A DNA stretch of 64,000 nucleotides, taken from contig NZ_BFAV01000104.1 in NCBI RefSeq assembly GCF_002933875.1, positions 1 through 64,000 of the forward strand. Direction: 5' to 3'. The translations under genes were made by a program, and so were the position numbers. The number at the start of each line of letters is the position of its first letter. The stretch's first letter is position 1. Under the pieces are notes generated by a model. That model searched no databases, was not told the DNA's origin, and saw nothing but the letters and a program-made list of their open reading frames with translations. The DNA is from Desulfocucumis palustris (GTDB lineage: Bacteria > Bacillota > Desulfotomaculia > Desulfotomaculales > Desulfocucumaceae). This document shows, one piece after another, positions 36,152 through 44,994 of this stretch.

Positions 36152-36284
36152 ATACCTTTTGCAGAAAATAATAAACAACCAGGGAAACATTGCAAACAAT
36201 CTGCTGCGATTAAATTGCCTCCGGATATTACAACTAATTTTCGCCTGTGCTAAAATTAATATATTAACAACAGCGGAGGACAAA

Positions 36285-38126
36285 ATGTCTTTTAAAATAA
36301 ACGACAGACTCAATAGTGTAGGGATTGGCTTCGGTGACCGCATACTGGGGCTGGTTTTACTGCTGCTCATTGCCACCATAGCTCTTTCCATATATATGCT
36401 GCATACTATAAAAAGTAGCGAAGATGCCATAATAGAGCACCAAAGGACCCGCTTAAACCAAGTTGCCCGTTATTTTGAACGCAACTTCGGCAGCGGATTG
36501 CAGCATTATCTGGATGAGCAGGGCGCCGGGACAAAGAGCAGGGAGCAGAGAATAGAGATTGCCGCCCAGTATATAAACGGGGTAATAAATGAGGTGCACG
36601 AGGAGTACCCCGATGTGCACATTGGACTTTGGGTTGCTGAGATGGACGTTTTTTTTGATGGAACCCAGAGGTTTAACGAAAACTATTCTTTGCGCCGCAA
36701 GGAAGCCTTCGAAGAGGCATTGAAAAATAAATCCACTTTGATCAGGGATGTGGGATATCAGGAGGGGGGCATCGTGGAGGTATATATGCCCCTGGAACGG
36801 AACGGAAAATTGGAGGGGGTTATCCGTTCCGCGGAATATCTTTCGGATGCCGGCTTTTACAACCAGCGGCGGCAGGTGGAATATACCATTTACGTGCTGG
36901 TGGGTTTCGTAATCGCCATTGGTATAATAGGGGCGGTGCTTCTGTTCAGGCAGCTGGTAAACCAGGTCCAGGAGATTAAGGACGGGGTCCGTTTGCTGGA
37001 AGACGATTATAACCGCCTGCTGCCCAAGGCCCCGGGCGAACTGGGTGAAATAACCGGGGCAATAAACCGTTTCGCCCGGAGAATATCCGAATTGAACCTG
37101 TATAACAAGACCATGCTGGCGGTTATAGACGACGGAATACTGGTGGTGGATACCGGGGGGAAAATAATAATCGCCAATAATATGATCCAGAGGATGTTCC
37201 GTCTGCCGGATTTTTGTCTTGATAAAAATTTCCGGGAGATATTGCCCAAGGGTTCCCCTTTTCAGGTATTGCTGGACCGCACCCTGAACGATTTGCGGGA
37301 TTCCCGGGACATACAGGTATCCTGGGCGGATATGCCCGGAAGCCATAACATACAGGAATACCTGATTAGCACCTTTGTGCTTAACGACGGTTCGGGAATC
37401 CTGATTGGAGCGGTGCTCTGCTGCCGGGACATAACCGAAAGGGTGAGGCTTAAGGAAAGGGCCAGCAGGCAGGAACGCCTGGCCTCCCTGGGCAAGCTGG
37501 TGGCCGGCGTGGCTCACGAAATCAGAAACCCCCTGACTTCCATAAGCTGTTACATTCAGCGCTGGCAGGGCCAGAATAATGGTGACCAGAAGGCCCTGGC
37601 AACGGTGAACAGGGAAATGTCCCGGCTGGACTCCCTGGTGGATCAGCTGCTTTATTTCGCAAAGCCGGCGGAGGCGCAATTCCGCAAGTATGACCTGAAT
37701 TATTTGGTGGAAGACGTGCTTTCCTTTTTCGGGGAGGTATTTTACGGCAAGTATAATATTATTAAGGAACTTTCCTCTAATACGCCCGATGTTTGGGCGG
37801 ATCCCGAACAGGTGGAAAGAGTTGTGGTGAATATTATTTTTAACGCTGTCCAGGCAATGCCGGAAGGAGGCTCCATTATCGTATCCACGGCCCCGGCAAA
37901 CGACGAATTCGCCCGGCTGAGCATCAGCGACACCGGCTGCGGAATTCCGGCGGAAAACCTTCCGCACCTTTTTGATCCCTTTTATTCCACCCGGCCTAAG
38001 GGGACTGGTCTGGGATTGGCCATAGCCCACGAAATAATACAGGCCCACGGCGGGCATATAGAAGTTGAGAGTGAAGTCGGTCACGGAACCACTTTCCACA
38101 TCTTTTTAAGAACCAGGGGGGAATAG
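36285..38126 (+). CDS. Membrane sensor histidine kinase (AtoS-like)
   Basis: This 613-aa two-component sensor has TM1 (about 17-40), an external sensor domain of about 160 residues, TM2 (about 198-218) and a HAMP-like stretch (ELGEITGAINRFARRISELN). These are followed by PAS (MLAVIDDGILVVDTGGKIII), the phosphoacceptor H in VAGVAHEIRNPLTSISCYI, N-box NIIFNAVQAMPEGG and ATP-lid DTGCGIP...GTGLGLAIAHEI. ATG 36285 follows CGGAGGAC; earlier starts have no SD. It is coupled to the sigma-54 response regulator 6 bp downstream. Confidence 0.95.
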   Translation: MSFKINDRLNSVGIGFGDRILGLVLLLLIATIALSIYMLHTIKSSEDAIIEHQRTRLNQVARYFERNFGSGLQHYLDEQGAGTKSREQRIEIAAQYINGVINEVHEEYPDVHIGLWVAEMDVFFDGTQRFNENYSLRRKEAFEEALKNKSTLIRDVGYQEGGIVEVYMPLERNGKLEGVIRSAEYLSDAGFYNQRRQVEYTIYVLVGFVIAIGIIGAVLLFRQLVNQVQEIKDGVRLLEDDYNRLLPKAPGELGEITGAINRFARRISELNLYNKTMLAVIDDGILVVDTGGKIIIANNMIQRMFRLPDFCLDKNFREILPKGSPFQVLLDRTLNDLRDSRDIQVSWADMPGSHNIQEYLISTFVLNDGSGILIGAVLCCRDITERVRLKERASRQERLASLGKLVAGVAHEIRNPLTSISCYIQRWQGQNNGDQKALATVNREMSRLDSLVDQLLYFAKPAEAQFRKYDLNYLVEDVLSFFGEVFYGKYNIIKELSSNTPDVWADPEQVERVVVNIIFNAVQAMPEGGSIIVSTAPANDEFARLSISDTGCGIPAENLPHLFDPFYSTRPKGTGLGLAIAHEIIQAHGGHIEVESEVGHGTTFHIFLRTRGE

Positions 38127-38132
38127 CGAAAA

Positions 38133-39491
38133 TTGAGCAAACTGATTCTGGTTGTAGACGATGAGGCCAGCGTAAGGGAAGCTCTCAGGGATATATTGAC
38201 GGATGCGGGCTATCGGGTGGAGTGCGCGGCCAGCGGCGGCGAAGGCCTGGAAAAGATTGAAAATTTGAATCCGGACACTGTTTTGCTGGATATCAGGATG
38301 CCCGATATTGACGGCATTAAGGTGCTTGAACTGGTCAGCCGGAGGGGAGAAAGAACGCCCATTATTCTCATCACCGCCTACGGCTCCACCGAGACCACCA
38401 TTGAGGCCATGAAACTGGGAGCTTTTGACTACCTGATGAAGCCCCTGAAAATCAGTGTGATGCTGGAAGTGGTCAAAAAGGCCGTGGAGGTGAAGGAGCT
38501 GATCCACCGGGCAAAATCCGGGGATATGGCTCCTGATATAGACTCGGACGCCATGATCGGCCTTTCGCCGGTGATGCAAAGCGTTTACAAAACCATAGGA
38601 AGGGTGGCCAATACCAACGCCACTGTCTTAATCCGGGGAGAGAGCGGCACCGGGAAGGAATTGGCGGCCAGGGCCATCCACTACAACAGTGTGCGTAAGG
38701 ATAAGCCCTTTGTTAAGATTAACTGTGCTTCAATTCCGGAAAATCTGTTGGAAAGCGAGCTTTTCGGCCATGAAAAGGGGGCTTTTACCGGCGCTGTGGC
38801 GGCAAAGCCCGGAAGGTTCGAACTGGCGCACAAGGGGACACTGTTTCTGGATGAAATAGGCGAGATGAGCATGTCCACCCAGACCAAGCTTCTCCGGGTG
38901 CTGCAGGAAAGGGAATTTGAGAGGGTGGGCGGAACCGAGACAATCAAGGTTGACGTGCGCATAGTGGCCGCCACCAACAAGGACCTGGAAGAATCAATAG
39001 CCTCCGGCGAATTCCGGGAGGATTTGTATTACCGTTTGAACGTGGTGGAAATAATGCTTCCTCCCTTGAGGGAACGGAAGGCCGACATTACCGCGCTGGT
39101 GGGTCATATAATAAAAGGTTGCAGCGTCGAGCATAAAAAAGGAATCAAGGGTTTTTCCGGGGATGCCATGGAAATATTGATGAATTACGACTGGCCCGGA
39201 AACATCCGGGAGTTGAAAAACGTGTGCGAACGGGCGGTGCTGATGTCCACGGGCCCTGTGTTGAGTGTTGAAGACCTGCCCATGTCCTTAAAGAAAAAGT
39301 CCAGGCGTTTTAACTGGATTAATGATATACCGGGCAATTCATTAAAGGAAATTGTATCCGAGGTGGAGAGGGAAATTATTCTAAAAGCCCTGGAGGAGCA
39401 CAACTGGAACCGTTCCGCCGCTGCCCAGGCGCTTAAAATGAACAGAAGTTCCTTTTATGCCAAGCTGAAAGAATTGGGCATTATGGATTGA
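38133..39491 (+). CDS. Sigma-54-dependent response regulator (NtrC/AtoC type)
   Basis: This 452-aa activator is cognate to the kinase at 36285. The receiver domain (1-120) has the phosphoacceptor Asp in TVLLDIRMPDIDG. The AAA+ domain has Walker A RGESGTGKELAARAIH, the sigma-54-contact GAFTGA loop in GHEKGAFTGAVA, and Walker B GTLFLDEIGEM. The C-terminal Fis-type helix-turn-helix ends HNWNRSAAAQALKMNRSSFY. It starts at TTG 38133. It probably acts at the sigma-54 promoters at 34210 and perhaps 41052; this is inference. Confidence 0.95.
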   Translation: MSKLILVVDDEASVREALRDILTDAGYRVECAASGGEGLEKIENLNPDTVLLDIRMPDIDGIKVLELVSRRGERTPIILITAYGSTETTIEAMKLGAFDYLMKPLKISVMLEVVKKAVEVKELIHRAKSGDMAPDIDSDAMIGLSPVMQSVYKTIGRVANTNATVLIRGESGTGKELAARAIHYNSVRKDKPFVKINCASIPENLLESELFGHEKGAFTGAVAAKPGRFELAHKGTLFLDEIGEMSMSTQTKLLRVLQEREFERVGGTETIKVDVRIVAATNKDLEESIASGEFREDLYYRLNVVEIMLPPLRERKADITALVGHIIKGCSVEHKKGIKGFSGDAMEILMNYDWPGNIRELKNVCERAVLMSTGPVLSVEDLPMSLKKKSRRFNWINDIPGNSLKEIVSEVEREIILKALEEHNWNRSAAAQALKMNRSSFYAKLKELGIMD

Positions 39492-39504
39492 GGAGGTTTT
39501 TTTA

Positions 39505-39993
39505 TTGCCTGTTACCAGACTGGTTCGGAATATAATGGTCCCCGTGGAGGAATATCCCATGGTGGAGGAGGGGGCTTCAGTCCTGGAGGCCGTCTGGAAG
39601 ATTAGGGAATCATTTCACCGGAAGGATGGCACCTGGTACGGTTTTCAATCGCTTATGGTGATTAACGACAGAGGGGAACTGGTAGGTATATTGACCCTTA
39701 AAAGCCTTCTGGTGGCCCTGCGGCTGAGGGAGTTCATGGACCACATATTAAACGGCGACCCCACCGGACTGTTTTTTACTCCCCATTTAATCAAGGATTC
39801 CAAAATAACAGTGCGCAAAATAATGCGGCCCTTAAGCGTGATTACGGTGCAGGAAGACGCCACAATAATGGAAGCCCTGCTGATAATCTTAAAGAATAAT
39901 ATTAATTCGCTGCCGGTGCTGTCGGGCACAAAGCCAGTGGGGGTGGTTCGCACTCTGGATCTATTCTGGTTTGTGGGTGAACTGCTTGACTAG
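39505..39993 (+). CDS. CBS-domain pair protein 3
   Basis: This 162-aa protein has two CBS motifs (TRLVRNIMVPVEEYPMVEEG and VRKIMRPLSVITVQEDATIM) and the ILKNNINSLPVLSGTKPVGV strand. It starts at TTG 39505 behind GAGGTTT, 13 bp after the sigma-54 regulator, so likely the same operon. Related to CBS proteins 1, 2 and 4. The probable ligand is an adenine nucleotide. Confidence 0.87.
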   Translation: MPVTRLVRNIMVPVEEYPMVEEGASVLEAVWKIRESFHRKDGTWYGFQSLMVINDRGELVGILTLKSLLVALRLREFMDHILNGDPTGLFFTPHLIKDSKITVRKIMRPLSVITVQEDATIMEALLIILKNNINSLPVLSGTKPVGVVRTLDLFWFVGELLD

Positions 39994-40023
39994 TTTTTTA
40001 TCCTGGATGGATGGTGATGAGTA

Positions 40024-40515
40024 ATGGCTGCCGGAAAAACGGCGGAACAAATAATGGTGCCTTTAAACGATTATAATACCATATCCGAGAATGCCACCGT
40101 TTACGATGCCATCAAGGTTTTAAAAGAATCCTTTCACAGGGACGGGCGGGCATGGTACGGCCACCGCAGTGTAATTGCCACAGATGCAAAGGGGCAGCCC
40201 ACCGGCATTCTTACCCTGAGGGGAATACTCCAGGCAGCCGGGCTGCGGGATATGGAGAAGGATTTGGATTTTAAAACGGAGTCATGGGGCTGGTACTATA
40301 TCAAAAGGCTGCGTGAAGAATCCCGGCTGTCCGTAAGGGACGTGATGCAGCCTTTGCGCCTGGCCCAGGTGCGCGCCCAGGACGGCTTGACCGACGTGGC
40401 CAGGGTGATGCTAAAAAATAAAGTAAACTCCGTTTCCGTATCCAAAAACGGAAAAACCATAGGCATTGTCAGGCCTATAGACGTGTTTATGGCTGTTGAT
40501 GAATATTTTGAATAG
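40024..40515 (+). CDS. CBS-domain pair protein 4
   Basis: This 163-aa paralogue of gene 39505 reads AGKTAEQIMVPLNDYNTISE and VRDVMQPLRLAQVRAQDGLT for the two CBS motifs. It shares the SFHRDGRAWYGHRSVI insert with CBS 3 (SFHRKDGTWYGFQSLM), so these two arose by tandem duplication. The gap is 30 bp. A terminator follows. Confidence 0.87.
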   Translation: MAAGKTAEQIMVPLNDYNTISENATVYDAIKVLKESFHRDGRAWYGHRSVIATDAKGQPTGILTLRGILQAAGLRDMEKDLDFKTESWGWYYIKRLREESRLSVRDVMQPLRLAQVRAQDGLTDVARVMLKNKVNSVSVSKNGKTIGIVRPIDVFMAVDEYFE

Positions 40516-40543
40516 TGCCGGGGGACACACCTTTTGCCAGGAA

Positions 40544-40566
40544 GCCGGGTAATCCCCGGCATTTTT
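40544..40566 (+). terminator. Terminator after CBS 4
   Basis: GCCGGG (40544-40549)/CCCGGC (40555-40560) followed by ATTTTTATT. Confidence 0.8.
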
Positions 40567-40620
40567 ATTGCAACGACCCATAGATAGCGTTTTATGCGGC
40601 TTTGGGGGAAGGGGTTGCTT

Positions 40621-40836
40621 ATGGCTTCCATAAACAGTTATGAAAAGGTGTCTTTTGGCCAGTTATTTTTTTGTATGTTTTGGGAAACCCTGAAAATGAT
40701 TGTTCTGGGGATTATCGTTGTTTTATCTAATTTTTTAACGCCTGTCAGGCCTGATAAAGCCTTCGTTATTATCCGGTTCTGGCTGAAAATTTCTGCCATG
40801 TTGGATAAAAAGATTGCAAGCTCTGTTCATTACTAA
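40621..40836 (+). CDS. Small membrane protein
   Basis: This 71-aa protein starts at ATG 40621 with GAAGGGG upstream. One clear hydrophobic helix (about 18-37: FWETLKMIVLGIIVVLSNFL) and a second weaker one are seen. No family recognised. It lies alone between two terminator-like hairpins. Confidence 0.5.
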   Translation: MASINSYEKVSFGQLFFCMFWETLKMIVLGIIVVLSNFLTPVRPDKAFVIIRFWLKISAMLDKKIASSVHY

Positions 40837-40870
40837 ATATAACTAAATCTTCTGACTAAACATTGGACAT

Positions 40871-40920
40871 TGCCACGGGGGATACGGCGGTCCTATCAAA
40901 CTGCCGTATCCCCCGTGGCA
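40871..40920. terminator. Perfect 18-bp hairpin
   Basis: TGCCACGGGGGATACGGC (40871-40888) and its exact complement (40903-40920), loop 14 nt. TTTTT follows only after 6 nt. It may be a strong bidirectional terminator or a structured RNA. Confidence 0.7.
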
Positions 40921-40960
40921 TAAGGGTTTTTCGTAATTATCTCCTGGGATTGATTAAAAA

Positions 40961-40999
40961 ATGGTCACGGCTGACCGGATTATGGTCACCCGTAACCAT
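40961..40999 (+). promoter_or_regulatory. Tandem palindromes, candidate enhancer sites
   Basis: ATGGTCACGGCTGACCGG (40961-40978) and ATGGTCACCCGTAACCAT (40982-40999) are dyads with the same left half and start 21 bp apart (two helical turns). They lie 53-91 bp before a sigma-54 promoter, the usual range for an activator binding site. Confidence 0.65.
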
Positions 41000-41051
41000 T
41001 TTTGTGTTTTATTAAACTAGCTGCCGCGCTGTTTTTAGAGATTGAATGTTT

Positions 41052-41067
41052 TGGCACTAACCTTGCT
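41052..41067 (+). promoter_or_regulatory. Sigma-54 promoter, full consensus
   Basis: TGGCACTAACCTTGCT fits TGGCAC-N5-TTGCW exactly, with GG and GC 10 bases apart. It lies 56 bp before the gene at 41123. Confidence 0.85.
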
Positions 41068-41122
41068 CCTGATAATCTTGGATTACGGCGTGGCATGAAT
41101 AGGGGACAAGGGGGGTTCTGTT

Positions 41123-41821
41123 TTGACAGTCAGGGAATTTATAAGCCTTTTTGAACAACAAAAAAACGCCTTTTTGATGCAAAATATAATTGGAGAGGGA
41201 CAAACCGGAGTACTTGAGGAATTCGAGAGCTGGCTTAAAGAAAATCATCCGGGCCAAGAACCTGTTTTCGAAGATAAAAAAACAAAAAAGGCCAGGACCG
41301 GGGCAAAGGTAAAAAAAGAAAGCAAAAAAACAGAGAAACAAGATTTCAGCCTTTATCTGGACAACATAATGGATGAAGCGCAGAAGGCGCTGGAGGAGAA
41401 AGGGCTTCAGATTAACTGTATTTCCCTGGGAAAAGCCATGGGGCTGCGGGAGACTTCAAAATGCATAAAAATATTTAACGATGTCAATATCTTTTACCGG
41501 ATTGGCAAGAGCCTGCCCCGTAAGGGCAAATACCAGGGGCAGAATATAATGTTGATAGAGCTGGTAATGGACGGCTATAAAAGTTCCATATTTCTGCCAC
41601 TGTTGAGTAAACAGGCGGAAATTGAAAGGCGGCTGGGAATTCCCGTGGAGAGGGAAATGCCGCATATTGAAAATGTGGGAAAATACCGCTTTAAACTGTA
41701 TTTCCCCCTGGATAATAGCGGGGAATACGGTCATAGACCCTGGAAAATCGGTAAAATTCTGGCGGAATTCATCTGCATCACCAAGGAATTACTGGAAGAG
41801 CTGGGCTGCGTAAAGGGATAG
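41123..41821 (+). CDS. Unknown protein under sigma-54 control
   Basis: This 232-aa soluble protein has an N-terminal helical part (about 1-48), a Lys-rich linker (about 52-77: EDKKTKKARTGAKVKKESKK) and a C-terminal domain. The segment IMLIELVMDGYKSSIFLPLL, followed by KQAEIERRLGIPVE, loosely recalls DUF4268 domains; I would not rely on that. TTG 41123 follows AAGGGGGG. The promoter is a full-consensus sigma-54 site with two upstream dyads, so expression is tightly switched. Function unknown. Confidence 0.7.
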   Translation: MTVREFISLFEQQKNAFLMQNIIGEGQTGVLEEFESWLKENHPGQEPVFEDKKTKKARTGAKVKKESKKTEKQDFSLYLDNIMDEAQKALEEKGLQINCISLGKAMGLRETSKCIKIFNDVNIFYRIGKSLPRKGKYQGQNIMLIELVMDGYKSSIFLPLLSKQAEIERRLGIPVEREMPHIENVGKYRFKLYFPLDNSGEYGHRPWKIGKILAEFICITKELLEELGCVKG

Positions 41822-41885
41822 CGGCGTGTTCCGGCGTACTGCCGGGTTTGCTTGGCTGCCGCCGGCGTACCTGGGAAGTGTGACT

Positions 41886-41944
41886 AAGATCACTTTCAGG
41901 CGCGGGAAAAGATCACTTATTTCCGGAAGGTTTTTCTGTATAAT
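41886..41944 (+). promoter_or_regulatory. Promoter and direct repeats before the MetE-like gene
   Basis: AAGATCACTT occurs at 41886-41895 and 41909-41918 (23 bp apart). An extended -10 TGTATAAT lies at 41937-41944. The repeats may be operators. Confidence 0.5.
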
Positions 41945-41967
41945 TAGTACAGAAAGGAGTGATCGCC

Positions 41968-42993
41968 GTGAGTGGCAGCCTGCCCGGCAAGTGCCTTACC
42001 ACCGCCATGGGCATACTTCCCCACACAGCCGTTGAACCGGCCCTGGAACTGGCCCTGAAACTTGATATACCTTTCTGGCCCCAGTTACCAAGATTCAGCT
42101 TTTATGAGGACATGTACGTCCAGGTGAGCGAGCATTTTCCGGGAATAATTGTGGACCAGGAAAAGCTCAGGATACAGCTGGACATGGAGAAGTTCTATGG
42201 TGAGCTGCCTGATTATGTGGAAAAAATGGAGGAGCGTTCCTATCTGGAGCTTTCCCCCAAATATTCAGTGGCCCTGGACGCTTTTCTGGAGAGGGATTTG
42301 AGTTCCTATCCGGTGATCAGGGGGCAGAGCATAGGTCCTGTGAGTTTTGGTCTGAAGATTACCGACCGTGAACTGAAGCCGATAATTTATAATGACGAAG
42401 TAAGAGACCTGCTTTTTGATTTTATCGCCCGGAAGTTAAACGCCCAGTACGGGCAGCTGAAGGAAAAGAATGATAACGCCTTTGTCTGGCTGGACGAACC
42501 GGGACTGGAAATACTGTTCGGATCATTCACCGGTTACTCCAGCCACAGAGCCAAGGAAGATTACCGCAATTTCCTGAAAGGGGTAAACGGTCCCAAGGGA
42601 GTGCACCTTTGCGGCAATCCGGACTGGTCTTTTCTGCTGGACCTGGAGCTGGATATTCTTTCCGTGGACATTTTTGGCTGGGGACACATTTTTACCCGCT
42701 ACCACCAGGAGGTTATTTCATTCATGGAAAGGGGCGGAATAATTTCCTGGGGTATCGTGCCCACCCTAACGGAGGAGATAGACGCCCAGACCGCGGACGG
42801 GCTGGTGCAGAGGCTGGAATCCCTCTGGCTATACCTGGAGAAGCAGGGCGCCGGCAGGGAGATGATTTATGACCGGGCGTGGCTGGCCCCCGCCCGTTGC
42901 TGCCTGATTAACGCGGACGGCAACGCCAGTGTCGAAAAAGCTTTCTCTCTGTTAAAAGATATTTCATTACGCCTGAGAGAGAAATGGAATTAG
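41968..42993 (+). CDS. MetE/UROD-superfamily methyltransferase-like protein
   Basis: This 341-aa protein of the cobalamin-independent methionine synthase/UROD fold is only the C-terminal-half size of MetE. Visible are the FVWLDEPGLEILFG strand, the zinc ligands in GVHLCGNPDW (His-x-Cys, about 212-220) and a late Cys in LAPARCCLIN. These are arranged like enzymes that activate thiols for methyl transfer. GTG 41968 lies 8 nt after AAAGGAG; GTG 41959 is possible. Anaerobes often use such proteins with corrinoid proteins; none is next to it. Confidence 0.8.
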   Translation: MSGSLPGKCLTTAMGILPHTAVEPALELALKLDIPFWPQLPRFSFYEDMYVQVSEHFPGIIVDQEKLRIQLDMEKFYGELPDYVEKMEERSYLELSPKYSVALDAFLERDLSSYPVIRGQSIGPVSFGLKITDRELKPIIYNDEVRDLLFDFIARKLNAQYGQLKEKNDNAFVWLDEPGLEILFGSFTGYSSHRAKEDYRNFLKGVNGPKGVHLCGNPDWSFLLDLELDILSVDIFGWGHIFTRYHQEVISFMERGGIISWGIVPTLTEEIDAQTADGLVQRLESLWLYLEKQGAGREMIYDRAWLAPARCCLINADGNASVEKAFSLLKDISLRLREKWN

Positions 42994-43001
42994 CCGGATG
43001 T

Positions 43002-43032
43002 AAAGAAAACCCGTTTTTGCAGGGTTTTCTTT
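43002..43032. terminator. Bidirectional terminator
   Basis: AAAGAAAACCC (43002-43012)/GGGTTTTCTTT (43022-43032), followed by T-rich sequence on plus. Shared by the convergent genes at 41968 and 43031. Confidence 0.9.
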
Positions 43033-43534
43033 ATTGTTTTTTTATGATTTTTTTCAGCAGTGAGGCCAGCCGTCCGGGGCTGTTTTTTTCTGCTTTTTGC
43101 TTGTCCCGTTCCATTATCGCTTCCTGATTGGCGGCTATTTCATGGATTGCCCCGGCCATCTTTTCCATGATAGCGGCCAGTTTTTGCAATACCCTGGAAT
43201 GCTCGGCGATAACCTTGCCCATCACCGCTATGGCTTCGGATGTGGAGAGCAATTTTCCGTCCTGGGTTATTATTCCCAGGTATATTTCCCTGGACAGGGC
43301 GTCACATATTTCACCGGTGTCGAAGCCTTCCTGGTAAAGGGACTCAATCCGGGTCAGTATCTGCACGGCTTCGGGAAGGTATTTTTTCTGCCTGCCGAAA
43401 ATCTGGCTGGGAAGGTAATCGTCAAAAAGATTCGCGTAGCGCCTGGCGGTGAATTCCGGCAGTCCTGCCAGCCTGGCGGTTTCATTGAGGGAAAGCCATC
43501 GTTCAGGCACTTTATCACCCCTATGTCTTGTCAT
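43031..43534 (-). CDS. MerR-like DNA-binding protein with coiled coil
   Basis: This 167-aa protein has an N-terminal winged helix-turn-helix (SLNETARLAGLPEFTARRYA, about 15-34, then YLPSQIFGRQKKYLPEAVQI) of the MerR/DUF3967-like type. A long helical coiled coil follows (about 95-150: VIAEHSRVLQKLAAIMEKMA) and a basic tail ends it. The length and layout resemble chromosome-anchoring or plasmid-type regulators more than metal sensors. The 303 bp upstream (43535-43837) hold no gene that I can support. Confidence 0.75.
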   Translation of the reverse strand: MTRHRGDKVPERWLSLNETARLAGLPEFTARRYANLFDDYLPSQIFGRQKKYLPEAVQILTRIESLYQEGFDTGEICDALSREIYLGIITQDGKLLSTSEAIAVMGKVIAEHSRVLQKLAAIMEKMAGAIHEIAANQEAIMERDKQKAEKNSPGRLASLLKKIIKKQ

Positions 43535-43837
43535 TTTCGGGGGGAAGTTCCCCGGAATTTACGGCACGGGTTTCCGGCGGAGGTTCTTGGAAAACGCCGG
43601 ATCTATTATTCATGATATATAAAAACCGGTCTGTTTACCAGTTATTTTAATTTGGATAGCCTTTCCTGGTGACAAAATTAAATTTAACAATGGGAAGCCT
43701 TTTTTTTGCGCAAAATATAAAAGGTAATTTAAAGAAAAGAAGGATGTACTACCATAGGCGGCTATGCTATATTTTAAATAAGTGTTATTGAAAAAATGTA
43801 TAAAATTTTGACAAAGCTTTATAAAATTAAAGGGGGT

Positions 43838-44974
43838 ATGGTTGTGAATTCCGGCACTACAAGCAGCGGTTCCCAGTCGCTTTTTTTAAGGGGCGTAACG
43901 TCGATAGCTTGCGGGGTTTGGCACAGCATTGCCCTCCGGGCGGACGGCACTGTATGGACTTGGGGCCATAACGCCGACGGTCAGTTGGGGGACGGAACCT
44001 TTGAGCAGAGGAGCGCACCGGTCAAAGTTAAGGGATTGACCGATGCCATTGCTATTGCCGGCAGAATCTGGCATACCCTGGCCCTGCGGTCTGACGGCAC
44101 GGTTTGGGCCTGGGGGCATAATGGCGACGGCCAGCTGGGTGACGGAACCACCATAAACCGTCCGGCCCCGGTACGGGTTGCCGGGCTGAACGCCATAACC
44201 TCCGTGGTTGGAGGGCGGGAGCACGCTGTGGCGCTAAGGGCCGACGGCACGGTTTGGGCCTGGGGCAGCAGCGAATTTCACCAGCTGGGGGACGGCACGG
44301 AGACTGAAAAACTTACCCCGGTTCAGGTAAGGGGCCTTACCGCGGTTACCGCCATTACCGGGGGAGGCTGGCATACCATAGCCCTGCGGGCGGACGGCAC
44401 TTTGTGGGCCTGGGGAAACAACGAATTCGGCCAGTTGGGGGACGGAACAGTTGATGAGCATTTTTATCCGGTCCAGGTGAAAAACATGTTTGGGGTTGTG
44501 GCGGTATCCGGGGGCCGTGAGCATACCATAGTATTAAAGGCGGACGGCACCGTGTGGGGCTGGGGAAGAAACGACGCCGGACAGCTTGGGGACGGCAGCA
44601 CCAAAGACCGGCTTGATCCGGTGCAGGTGGCGGATCTTTCCGGTGTCAGCGCCATTGCCAAGGCAAGAAATCATACCCTGGCTCTTAAGAATGACGGCAC
44701 CGTATGGGCCTGGGGGAAAAATGACGTGGGCCAGCTGGGAAACGGAAGTCTCGAAGACAGCCTGACTCCCGTCCAGGTGGAAAAATTGACCGGGGTAACG
44801 GCCATAGCCGGGGGAGGGTGGCATTCCCTGGCGCTCAGGGCGGATGGAACGGTTTGGTCCTGGGGGAGCAACAACAACGGCCAGTTGGGCAACGGCACCA
44901 ATCTGGACAGCAAGGTGCCGGTTCAGTGTATTGCCGGTAACGATCCGCAGGCCGGCGGCAATTGCTGTAATTAA
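43838..44974 (+). CDS. Seven-bladed RCC1-repeat propeller protein
   Basis: This 378-aa cytosolic protein has no signal peptide and seven consecutive RCC1/BNR-like repeats of about 50 residues (about 18-368). Each has the pattern [17 protein letters not shown], then QLGDGT and PVQV. Seven blades make a closed beta propeller, a protein-binding scaffold. The repeats are very regular, as DNA repeats of about 150 bp also show. ATG 43838 follows AAAGGGGG. It stands 20 bp before a MoxR ATPase and a VWA gene and is probably cotranscribed with them. Confidence 0.92.
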   Translation: MVVNSGTTSSGSQSLFLRGVTSIACGVWHSIALRADGTVWTWGHNADGQLGDGTFEQRSAPVKVKGLTDAIAIAGRIWHTLALRSDGTVWAWGHNGDGQLGDGTTINRPAPVRVAGLNAITSVVGGREHAVALRADGTVWAWGSSEFHQLGDGTETEKLTPVQVRGLTAVTAITGGGWHTIALRADGTLWAWGNNEFGQLGDGTVDEHFYPVQVKNMFGVVAVSGGREHTIVLKADGTVWGWGRNDAGQLGDGSTKDRLDPVQVADLSGVSAIAKARNHTLALKNDGTVWAWGKNDVGQLGNGSLEDSLTPVQVEKLTGVTAIAGGGWHSLALRADGTVWSWGSNNNGQLGNGTNLDSKVPVQCIAGNDPQAGGNCCN

Positions 44975-44994
44975 TAGATACCGGAGGTATAAAA

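Noticed and set aside
36453..38099. 548-codon open frame antisense to the sensor kinase gene
   Set aside because: The plus frame has clear kinase motifs and an SD. The antisense frame has no recognisable domain and is a codon-bias shadow.
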